A stretch of DNA of 23,327 nt from an uncultured Collinsella sp. (GTDB lineage: Bacteria; Actinomycetota; Coriobacteriia; Coriobacteriales; Coriobacteriaceae): assembly GCA_902490365.1 (NCBI GenBank), contig CABUDQ010000035.1, forward strand, positions 1 through 23,327. Reading direction: 5' to 3'. How positions within the stretch are numbered: the first letter of the stretch is position 1; every line of letters begins with the position of its first letter. The notes under the pieces were generated by a model. That model was given only the letters and a program-made list of their open reading frames with translations, was not told the DNA's origin and did no database searches. The position numbers were made by a program, and so were the translations under genes. Shown here piece after piece: positions 16,878 to 23,327 of this stretch.

Positions 16878-18083
16878 ATGTCACCAAACAGCGATTCCAT
16901 CCTTTCCCAGGAGCTCTCGCGCCGCACTGTTCTCAAGGCCCTGTTCGGCGCCGCTTCTGCGGCAGTTCTTTTTGGCTTGCCCACTCGCGCCCATGCGGCG
17001 GAGGCTTCCAAAGAAACCACCGATAAACTGAATGCCGCCCAGGCCCAGCTCGACGAGGTTCAGGCCCAGCTCGACAGCATCGCAAATGAATACGCGGCGC
17101 TGGCCAACAAGAACGCCCAGACCCTCAACGATATCGAGGGCGTACAGGGCCAGATTGACAGCACGCAGGCGCAGATTGACGAAAAGAAGGCCGAGCTCAA
17201 GAAGAAGCGTAACGACCTTTCCGATCGCGTGGCCGCCAGCTACAAGTCCGGCGGCACGAACATCCTGTCGCTGCTGCTGGCCTCAGGCTCGTTTGAGGAA
17301 CTCGTCGCCAACGCGCATTACGTTGAGAAGATTAACAAGAGCGACCGCGATGCCATCGAGGATATCCAGACGATTCAGGCTGAGCTCGACGCACAGAAGA
17401 CCGAGCTCGAAGCACAAAAGGCCGACCTGGAGAAACTCAAGGACCAGCAGACGGCTCAGATGCAGGATATGCAGGCCAAGCAGCAAGAAGTCCAGACCGT
17501 GCTGAACGGTCTTTCCGACGACGTCAAGGAGCTCATGGCTCAGCGCGATTCCGAGATCCTCGCTGCCGCCCAGGCCGAGGAGGCTGCCAGGAAGGCCGCC
17601 GCCGCTGCCGCCGCCTCGAACAAGAACAATTCCTACTCGGGCGGTTCGAGCTCGGGTGGCGGATCGTATGCTCCCGGAACTCCGCAGCAGAATGCCGGAT
17701 CGGGCAAGCAGCAGGCCGTCGTCAACGCGTGCTACTCCACGCCTTCCCCGGGTCAGAACTGGTGCGCAGCGTGGGTTACCAACGTCTTCCGCAACGCCGG
17801 CGTTGGCTACTTTGGCGGTAACGCGTGCGATATGTTTAACGCCTGGTGCTATAGCTCCGACCGCTCGGCGCTGCAGGTGGGCATGATCGTGGCCGACTCC
17901 TCGCATAGCGGCACCGGTGCGCCTGGCCTGATTTACGGTCACGTGGGCATCTATGTTGGCGGTGGCATCGTTATGAGCAACGAGGGCGCCATTACGTCTA
18001 AGTCGCTTGACTCGTTTATTAGCTTCTATGGCACTGGCTCTGGCGTGCGCTGGGGCTGGCTTGGCGGCGTGGTGCTGTCGTAA
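16878..18083 (+). CDS. Tat-exported coiled-coil peptidoglycan hydrolase with NlpC/P60- or CHAP-like domain (PcsB-like)
   Basis: The 401-residue secreted protein has a signal peptide with twin arginines (SRRTVLK, Arg15-Arg16) and a probable cleavage site after RAHA (residue 40). Residues about 43-235 are a long coiled coil resembling PcsB/CwlO partners of the divisome, including SYKSGGTNILSLLLASGSFE. An Ala-rich then Gly/Ser-rich linker follows (236-275). The C-terminal cysteine peptidase-like domain has candidate Cys296 in NWCAAWV and His355 in YGHVGIYVGGG. It probably cleaves peptide cross-links or side chains during division, the coiled coil acting as regulator; this is inferred from architecture. 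GGAG precedes the ATG. It is transcribed alone. Confidence 0.88.
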   Translation: MSPNSDSILSQELSRRTVLKALFGAASAAVLFGLPTRAHAAEASKETTDKLNAAQAQLDEVQAQLDSIANEYAALANKNAQTLNDIEGVQGQIDSTQAQIDEKKAELKKKRNDLSDRVAASYKSGGTNILSLLLASGSFEELVANAHYVEKINKSDRDAIEDIQTIQAELDAQKTELEAQKADLEKLKDQQTAQMQDMQAKQQEVQTVLNGLSDDVKELMAQRDSEILAAAQAEEAARKAAAAAAASNKNNSYSGGSSSGGGSYAPGTPQQNAGSGKQQAVVNACYSTPSPGQNWCAAWVTNVFRNAGVGYFGGNACDMFNAWCYSSDRSALQVGMIVADSSHSGTGAPGLIYGHVGIYVGGGIVMSNEGAITSKSLDSFISFYGTGSGVRWGWLGGVVLS

Positions 18084-18102
18084 CTGCGGTTTGAAGTAAG
18101 TT

Positions 18103-18233
18103 GGTCCGTGGCTGCCCGAAAGGCATTAGGTTGCCTGCTCGGACAGTCCTGCTCGCACGGAGAGCACATTAAGTGCTCTCCGGCTCGTGCGGAACTTGCG
18201 ATCAACCTAATGCCTTTCGGGCAGCCACGGACC
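18103..18233. repeat. 131-bp snapback element with perfect 31-bp terminal inverted repeats
   Basis: Bases 18103-18133 are the exact reverse complement of 18203-18233. Between them sits a second perfect hairpin, GGAGAGCAC (18159-18167) and GTGCTCTCC (18173-18181) around ATTAA, with extra GCAC/GTGC pairing outside it. No reading frame or transposase is inside. It resembles a MITE-like or large REP-like element, or a structured RNA; the hydrolase gene ends only 19 bp upstream. Confidence 0.8.
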
Positions 18234-18285
18234 TCTCGGGTCCAATACGTCACATACCGGACTGGTTTATCTGAATAAATATGGC

Positions 18286-18313
18286 GAAGGCCCCTTTCGG
18301 GGCCTTCTTTGTT
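18286..18313 (+). terminator. terminator between the hydrolase gene and murB
   Basis: GAAGGCCCC (18286-18294), TTTC, GGGGCCTTC (18299-18307) and then TTTGTT form a compact intrinsic terminator for the plus-strand transcript. On the minus strand the stem lies just after the murB stop but without a T run, so termination there would be weaker. Confidence 0.88.
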
Positions 18314-19274
18314 AGAGGAATTCGCCTACTCGGTGGACTTCGGGTTCTAGGTCTACTCCGAATTGGTCTTTGACGGTTGTTTGGATGTCGCGGATGAGTT
18401 CGTCGACGTCGGCTGCGGTGGCGTGGTCGGCGTTGACGATGAAGCCGCAGTGCTTTTCGCTCACCTGCGCGCCGCCAATGGCGTGTCCTCGCAGGCCGGC
18501 GTCCATGATGAGCTTGCCGGCAAAGTAGCCCTCGGGGCGCTTGAAGGTGGAGCCGGCGCTCGGCACGTCGAGCGGCTGCTTGTCCTCGCGGCGCTGGCGG
18601 TAGTCGTCCATGTCGGCCTTGATCATCGCGGCGTTGCCCGGGGCGAGATTGAAGGTGGCGGAAAGAACGATGAAGCCGTCGTCGGCAATGCGGCTCTTGC
18701 GATAGCCCAGGTTGAGCTCATCGACATCGAACTCGATGATGTTGCCGCTTCCGCGGGTGCCGTCGTCGAGCATGCGGGCGGGCTTGTAGACACGCACAGA
18801 CTCCAGCACATCGGCCATGCAGGCACCATAGGCACCGGCGTTCATGTAGCAGGCGCCGCCGACCGATCCGGGGATGCCCGAGATGGGCTCCATGCCGGTG
18901 AGGCCGGCCTCGGCTGCTGCCGCGGCGACATCGGAAAGCAAGGCGCCGGCTGCCGCCGTGACGTGCGTGCCGTCGACCGTAATGTCGGAGAGGCCCTCGC
19001 CCAGCGCCACGACGACGCCGCGGATGCCCTTGTCTCCGACGAGCAGGTCCGAGCCGTTGCCCACGATGGTGAGCGGCAGATCACAGCGATAGCAGGTGTC
19101 AAGCGTGGCGACGAGGCCCTGCTCGGTATCGGGCGTGACAAAGACATCGGCCGGGCCACCGATCTTAAACGTGGTGTGCTCGCGCATGGGCTCGCTCATC
19201 AACACGTTGTCCTCGCCGGCAACGCCAGCGAGCGCGCACAGCAGGTCCTCGTTAAAAAAGTCGTTCTCGTGCAT
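18312..19274 (-). CDS. murB: UDP-N-acetylenolpyruvoylglucosamine reductase
   Basis: The 320-residue flavoenzyme reduces UDP-GlcNAc-enolpyruvate to UDP-MurNAc with NADPH in cytoplasmic peptidoglycan precursor synthesis. FAD-binding motifs: TTFKIGGPAD (34-43), VGNGSDLLV (71-79) and GIPGSVGGACYMNAGAYG (133-150). GYRKS carries the substrate Arg, and GSTFKRPEGYFAGKLI (241-256) carries the catalytic Ser242 of the type II enzymes, which lack the extra loop of E. coli MurB. The ATG at 19274 has AAGGCGG eight bases upstream and gives the usual length; an in-frame start 33 codons earlier (19373) lacks a site and adds unconserved residues. A -10-like TATATT lies at 19323-19318. It is divergent from the LacI-type gene. 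Confidence 0.94.
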   Translation of the reverse strand: MHENDFFNEDLLCALAGVAGEDNVLMSEPMREHTTFKIGGPADVFVTPDTEQGLVATLDTCYRCDLPLTIVGNGSDLLVGDKGIRGVVVALGEGLSDITVDGTHVTAAAGALLSDVAAAAAEAGLTGMEPISGIPGSVGGACYMNAGAYGACMADVLESVRVYKPARMLDDGTRGSGNIIEFDVDELNLGYRKSRIADDGFIVLSATFNLAPGNAAMIKADMDDYRQRREDKQPLDVPSAGSTFKRPEGYFAGKLIMDAGLRGHAIGGAQVSEKHCGFIVNADHATAADVDELIRDIQTTVKDQFGVDLEPEVHRVGEFL

Positions 19275-19378
19275 ACGAATATCCGCCTTTTGGTGGTCGT
19301 TCTCATCAATCGATTGCAATATACCCCACCCAGATGTATTTGGTGCGCTGGCGGCGATAAAACTGCCGTCCACCGGAT

Positions 19379-19422
19379 TGATAAAGTGTTTATCATCGAG
19401 GTAGAGGGGCAGTCGCTATACT
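19379..19422 (+). promoter_or_regulatory. LacI-type gene promoter with palindromic operator
   Basis: TGATAAA (19379-19385) and TTTATCA (19389-19395) form a 17-bp palindrome around GTG. A -10 TATACT follows at 19417-19422; the -35 is not clear and would lie just after the palindrome. The TGATAAA half-site reappears in the sites before the phosphoketolase gene, which suggests autoregulation. Confidence 0.55.
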
Positions 19423-19457
19423 TTCAAGAGATTGCGCGTAAACCCGGAAGGAGCGAG

Positions 19458-20486
19458 ATGGCCAACAAAGTCACCCTCAAGCAGATCGCCCAAGAGGTGG
19501 GGCTTTCCCCCTCGTCGGTCTCGCTTGTTCTCAACAATCGGCCTTGTCGCATCTCGGAAGAAAACCGCAAGCTCATCAAGGAGGTTGCGGCGCGCAACCA
19601 CTATGTTCCCAACCAGATTGCGCGCAGCCTGGTCATGCGCGAGTCGCGCACGCTGGGCCTTATCGTTCCCAACATCGAGAGCCGCTTTTTCGCCTCGCTC
19701 GCCGGCAGCTTGGAAAAGCGCTGCCGCGAGGACGGCTACGCGCTCTTTATTACCAGCTCGGGCGGAAGCGCCGATGACGATCTGGAGCTGCTGCGTCAGC
19801 TGGTGACGCGCGGTGTCGATGGCGTCTTCCTGGTGGTGGGCGACGAGTTTTCCGATGACCGTGCGCTTCGCGAAGAAGTCAGCCACCTTCCCATCCCGGC
19901 TGTAATGGTCGACCGTGCCATTGAGGGGCTCGAGTGCGACAAGGTGATGTTTGACCACGAGATGGGTGGCTACATGGCTACCCGATATCTGATTGAGCAG
20001 GGCCACCGTCGCATCGCCTGCCTGGTTAACGCGCGTCGCTCCAATACGGGTCGCAAACGACTTGCCGGCTATGAACGCGCGCTGCGCGAGGTTGGCCTGC
20101 CCATCGACGCGCGCTTGGAGTTCGAGAGCGAGTACTACATTCCGAGTGCCTACGAGGCCTCGGAGGCGGTGCTCGCAACCGATGCCACCGCCGTGTTCGC
20201 AAGTTCGGACAACATCGCCCTCGGTTTGCTCAAGCGCTTGCACGAGATGGGGAAGAGCATCCCGGGCGATATCTCGGTGGTGAGCTATGACAACTCGGCT
20301 GCCGACGTTCTCTTTGAGCCGGCGCTGACCGCGATCGAGCAGGATCCGGGCGTGCTTGCCGAGCATGCCTTTGGTTGCATGTCCAAACGTCTTGCCGGCA
20401 AGGGCGGCAGGCGTGCCGAAGAAGTGGTTCTGGAGCCTGCTCTCATTGTGAAGGGCAGCGTTCTAGAACTTACTAAATACAACTAA
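19458..20486 (+). CDS. LacI-family transcriptional regulator
   Basis: The 342-residue protein has an N-terminal helix-turn-helix and hinge (VTLKQIAQEVGLSPSSVSLV, residues 5-24; NHYVPNQIARSL). A periplasmic-binding-protein-like effector core follows (about 62-335; LGLIVPNIESRFFASLAGSLE, GVDGVFLV, DNIALGLL, ISVVSYDN). The start at 19458 has GGAAGGAG four bases upstream; the open frame runs far upstream to 18363 but only as antisense of murB. It lies 204 bp before the phosphoketolase gene on the same strand, with two central-CG operators in that gap, so phosphoketolase is its probable target. The ligand is not readable; a sugar or sugar phosphate is usual. Confidence 0.92.
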   Translation: MANKVTLKQIAQEVGLSPSSVSLVLNNRPCRISEENRKLIKEVAARNHYVPNQIARSLVMRESRTLGLIVPNIESRFFASLAGSLEKRCREDGYALFITSSGGSADDDLELLRQLVTRGVDGVFLVVGDEFSDDRALREEVSHLPIPAVMVDRAIEGLECDKVMFDHEMGGYMATRYLIEQGHRRIACLVNARRSNTGRKRLAGYERALREVGLPIDARLEFESEYYIPSAYEASEAVLATDATAVFASSDNIALGLLKRLHEMGKSIPGDISVVSYDNSAADVLFEPALTAIEQDPGVLAEHAFGCMSKRLAGKGGRRAEEVVLEPALIVKGSVLELTKYN

Positions 20487-20498
20487 ACATGTTTATCA
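20483..20498. promoter_or_regulatory. palindrome at the LacI gene stop, possible auxiliary operator
   Basis: CTAAACATGTTTATCA contains a perfect 12-bp palindrome (20484-20495) that includes the stop codon. Read on the minus strand it is TGATAAACATGTTTAG, differing from the CG operator TGATAAAACGTTTTAG only in the centre. It lies 104 and 125 bp from the two downstream operators and could serve looping. Confidence 0.35.
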
Positions 20499-20585
20499 AT
20501 TCGAGAAGATCGAATGTGGAGCATCTGTGACAGGCAATGCCGCAGGTGAATGTTGCGTTTTGCCAATTGGTGTGTTTGATAGAGA

Positions 20586-20632
20586 TGCTAAAACGTTTTT
20601 TCACCATGATAAAACGTTTTAGCAAATATACT
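20586..20632 (+). promoter_or_regulatory. phosphoketolase promoter with two LacI-type operators
   Basis: TGCTAAAACGTTTTTTCA (20586-20603) and TGATAAAACGTTTTAGCA (20607-20624) are LacI-family palindromes with the central CG the family needs. Their centres are 21 bp apart, two helical turns, so dimers would sit on one face. The -10 TATACT (20627-20632) follows directly, so both operators cover the -35 region, which fits repression. Confidence 0.7.
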
Positions 20633-20690
20633 AGTCCCAACGAATGGTTGCCGTATCGGAGGGTGACCGCGCAGCGAAGGGACATAAACA

Positions 20691-23219
20691 ATGGCTAAAA
20701 CACTGGGGACGCCGTGGCAAAAGCTGGGGCACGAGGTGCCGGCTTCCGAGCTCGAGGGTGTCGATCTGTATTGGCGCGCTTCGAACTACCTGTCCGTCGG
20801 TCAGATCTACCTTCGCTCCAACCCGCTGATGCGCGCTGACTTTGTCGACGATAAGACTGGCGAGGCGCGCGACTTCGGTCGTCCGGACGTCAAGCATCGC
20901 CTGGTTGGTCACTGGGGCACCACGCCCGGCATCAACTTCCTGTTCGGCCACGTCAACCGCCTTATTGCCGATCACAACCAGAACGCCATTTTCTTGATGG
21001 GCCCGGGTCACGGTGGCCCCGCCGGCACCGCCCAGTCGCTGCTCGACGGTACTTACCGCGAGATCCGCCCCGACATCACCAATGACGAGGCCGGCCTGCA
21101 GAAGTTCTTCCGCCAGTTCTCCTATCCCGGCGGCATCCCGAGCCACTTTGCGCCCGAGACGCCCGGCTCCATCCACGAGGGCGGCGAGCTCGGCTACACG
21201 CTCAGCCACGCTTACGGTGCCGTCATGGACAACCCGAGCCTGCTGGCCGTGGCCGTGGTGGGCGACGGCGAGTCCGAGACCGGCCCGCTCGCGACTTCTT
21301 GGCAGTCCAACAAGCTCGTGAACCCGGCAACCGACGGTATCGTCCTGCCGATCCTGCACCTCAACGGCTACAAGATCGCCAACCCCACCATCCTCGCCCG
21401 CGTGTCCGACGAAGAGCTCACCAAGTTCTTTGAGGGTATGGGCTATAAGCCGCACTTCTTTATCGCCGGCTTTGACGACGAGAGCCACGCAAGCATCCAT
21501 GAGCGCTTTGCCGCCCTGTTTGAGCAGGTCTTTGACGAGATTTGTGACATCAAGGCCACCGCGCAGGCCCAGGCTGCCGCGGGCGAGACCGTGGTCCGCC
21601 CGGCCTACCCCATGATTGTGTTCCGTACGCCCAAGGGCTGGACCTGCCCCAAGCAGATCGACGGCAAGAAGACCGAGGACTCCTGGCGCGCCCATCAGGT
21701 GCCGCTGGCAAGCGCCAAGGACACTCACGAGCACTTCCGCGTGCTACGCGAGTGGCTGCGCTCCTACAAGCCCGAGGAGCTCTTTACGCCCGAGGGCCAG
21801 GTGCGCCCCGAGGTAACGGCCTTTATGCCGACCGGCGAGCTGCGTATTGGCGCCAACCCCAACGCGAACGGCGGCAAGGTGCGTCGCGAGCTCGAGCTGC
21901 CCGATATCCACGCCCACGAGATTCCCGTCGCCGAGAAGGGCCATGGTTGGGGCTCCACCGAGGCTGCCCGCGTCTTTGGTGAGTACACTGCCGACGTTCT
22001 GGCCAAGAACATGGACGACTTCCGCATCTTCGGTCCCGACGAGACCGCGTCCAACCGCCTGCAGGCCGCTTATAAGGTGACCAAGAAGCAGTGGGATGCC
22101 GGCTTCTACGAGGACGAGGCCAACGACGAGCTGCTCGCTGGCTCCGGCAAGGTTGTCGAGCAGCTGTCCGAGCACCAGTGCGAGGGCTTCCTCGAGGCCT
22201 ATGTGCTCACCGGCCGCTCCGGCGTGTGGAGCTCCTACGAGAGCTTTGTCCATGTGGTCGACTCCATGGTCAACCAGCACTGCAAGTGGCTCGAGGCTAC
22301 CAAGCGCGAGATTCCGTGGCGTGCCCCCATCAGCGGCCTCAACATTTTGCTGTCGAGCCATGTTTGGCGTCAGGACCACAACGGCTTCTCGCACCAGGAT
22401 CCCGGCTTTATCGACCTGCTACTCAACAAGGCCAACGACACGCACATCGTGAACGCCTACTATCCGGCCGACGCCAACATGGCTCTCGCCGTGGCCGAGC
22501 GCGTCTACCAGTCCACCGACTGCGTCAACGCGATCTTCTGCGGCAAGCAGCCCGCCCCGACCTTCCAGACGGTCGACGAGGCAAAGGCCGAGCTCGCCGA
22601 GGGCGTCGCAACCTGGAAGTGGGCATCGACCGCTAACTCACTCACCGAGGCCGACGTCGTGGTCGCCACCTGTGGCGACGTTCCGACGCTCGAGGCTCTG
22701 GCTGCAACCGATATGCTGCGCGAGTTGGGCATCAAGGTATGGTTCGTCAACGTGGTCGATCTGCTCAAGATTCAGAACGTCTGCGAGAACGACCAAGCCA
22801 TCAGCGACGAGCGCTGGGCTGAGCTGTTTGGCTGCGGCGAGAAGCCCGTGCTCTTCGCGTTCCACGCCTATGCCGGCACGATTCGCCGCCTGATCTGGAA
22901 CCGCCCCGGACACGACGCGTTCCGCGTCCACGGCTACGAGGAGAAGGGCTCCACGACCACGCCGTTCGACATGCTGCGCCTGAACAACATGGATCGTTGG
23001 GCCCTGGCCGCCGACGTGCTGCGCATGGTCGACGCCGATAAGTTTGCCGAGCAGATTGATAAGTGGGAGGCATTCCGCACCGAGGCCTTCGAGTTCGCGT
23101 GCGATGAGGGCTACGATCACCCGGCCTTTACCGACTGGGTCTGGCCCGACGCCGCAGCCGCAACCGCTGCCGACGGCGCGCTCTCCGCAACGCAGCTTAC
23201 TGCCGGCGACAACGAGTAG
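20691..23219 (+). CDS. xfp: xylulose-5-phosphate/fructose-6-phosphate phosphoketolase
   Basis: The 842-residue thiamine-diphosphate enzyme splits xylulose-5-P (and, in many actinobacterial enzymes, fructose-6-P) with phosphate into acetyl-phosphate and a triose or tetrose phosphate. Landmarks: YWRASNYLSVGQIYL (27-41), VGHWGTTPG with His74, GPGHGGPA (104-111), SYPGGIPSHFAPETPGSIHE (144-163) and the cofactor/metal motif GDGESETGPLATSW (191-204). Length is normal. GAAGGG lies nine bases before the ATG. Single versus dual substrate cannot be decided by eye. It feeds acetate and ATP formation from the sugar uptake encoded upstream; the LacI-type operators in its promoter suggest sugar-dependent control. 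I see no T-tailed terminator before the window ends. Confidence 0.95.
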   Translation: MAKTLGTPWQKLGHEVPASELEGVDLYWRASNYLSVGQIYLRSNPLMRADFVDDKTGEARDFGRPDVKHRLVGHWGTTPGINFLFGHVNRLIADHNQNAIFLMGPGHGGPAGTAQSLLDGTYREIRPDITNDEAGLQKFFRQFSYPGGIPSHFAPETPGSIHEGGELGYTLSHAYGAVMDNPSLLAVAVVGDGESETGPLATSWQSNKLVNPATDGIVLPILHLNGYKIANPTILARVSDEELTKFFEGMGYKPHFFIAGFDDESHASIHERFAALFEQVFDEICDIKATAQAQAAAGETVVRPAYPMIVFRTPKGWTCPKQIDGKKTEDSWRAHQVPLASAKDTHEHFRVLREWLRSYKPEELFTPEGQVRPEVTAFMPTGELRIGANPNANGGKVRRELELPDIHAHEIPVAEKGHGWGSTEAARVFGEYTADVLAKNMDDFRIFGPDETASNRLQAAYKVTKKQWDAGFYEDEANDELLAGSGKVVEQLSEHQCEGFLEAYVLTGRSGVWSSYESFVHVVDSMVNQHCKWLEATKREIPWRAPISGLNILLSSHVWRQDHNGFSHQDPGFIDLLLNKANDTHIVNAYYPADANMALAVAERVYQSTDCVNAIFCGKQPAPTFQTVDEAKAELAEGVATWKWASTANSLTEADVVVATCGDVPTLEALAATDMLRELGIKVWFVNVVDLLKIQNVCENDQAISDERWAELFGCGEKPVLFAFHAYAGTIRRLIWNRPGHDAFRVHGYEEKGSTTTPFDMLRLNNMDRWALAADVLRMVDADKFAEQIDKWEAFRTEAFEFACDEGYDHPAFTDWVWPDAAAATAADGALSATQLTAGDNE

Positions 23220-23327
23220 GTAGGCATCCGGGACGGTCTCGCGCTGGGGCCGCCTCCGGGCTGAACTGGTTGTTTATCGTGCTCACAGCCCTGCATTTCA
23301 AATCGGCTATTTCCTACTACAACTTAG
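23220..23327. other. window end, nothing recognised
   Basis: The last 108 bases carry no convincing gene, RNA or intrinsic terminator. There is some GC-rich self-complementarity at about 23228-23262 but no T tract after it. Confidence 0.4.

Noticed and set aside
18363..19457. N-terminal extension of the LacI-type frame (707 codons in total)
   Set aside because: The extension is antisense to murB; the helix-turn-helix protein begins normally at 19458 with a strong ribosome site.
23228..23262. Terminator after phosphoketolase
   Set aside because: Only imperfect GC pairing and no T run; the real terminator may lie beyond the window.

Overview
The window looks like chromosome of a high-GC, gut-type actinobacterium of the class Coriobacteriia, most likely Collinsella. 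This is inferred from protein style, the gene set (TreR-like GntR regulator, maltodextrin ABC operon, GlgP/MalQ, phosphoketolase, PcsB-like NlpC protein with a Tat signal) and GAAAGG-type ribosome binding sites. No database search was possible, so the genus is an inference.

Layout. 1-716: no protein gene; a palindrome, a REP-like inverted repeat, scattered copies of the 3' end of a tRNA-Gln, and the intact tRNA-Gln(TTG) with its terminator. 717-2786 (minus): a signal-less double peptidoglycan-binding-domain protein that resembles CwlM, and a trans-prenyl diphosphate synthase. 2902-5352 (minus): a PTS EIIC-EIIB permease of the GlvC/MalX kind whose C-terminus continues in frame into a complete Cof-type HAD phosphatase. 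5577-6296 (plus): the divergent TreR/HutC-type GntR regulator. 6603-10968 (plus): a MalE-MalF-MalG-MalK type ABC importer. 10969-11424: terminators flanking three palindromic repeats at 80-81 bp pitch. 11425-15326 (minus): malQ then glycogen/maltodextrin phosphorylase. 15549-16610 (minus): galE. 16878-18083 (plus): Tat-exported coiled-coil/NlpC-type wall hydrolase, followed by a 131-bp snapback element. 18312-19274 (minus): murB. 19458-20486 (plus): a LacI-family regulator. 20691-23219 (plus): phosphoketolase.

How it fits together. The central 13 kb is an alpha-glucan module. Maltodextrins enter through the ABC importer. MalQ and GlgP convert them to glucose and glucose-1-phosphate. A second entry route, the PTS, would deliver a phosphorylated sugar that the fused phosphatase could dephosphorylate on the spot. 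Copies of the GntR/HutC operator core GTNTANAC lie in front of the PTS-HAD gene, the gntR gene, the ABC operon and malQ-glgP, so one regulator plausibly controls the whole module. GalE links glucose-1-P/UDP-glucose to galactose. Phosphoketolase, apparently under its own LacI-type regulator with two central-CG operators 21 bp apart, supplies acetyl-phosphate from pentose or fructose phosphate.

The strongest candidate for something undescribed is the PTS EIICB-HAD fusion with its GntR regulon. Next come the 80-bp-period palindrome array, the 131-bp snapback element and the CwlM-like pseudo-amidase.
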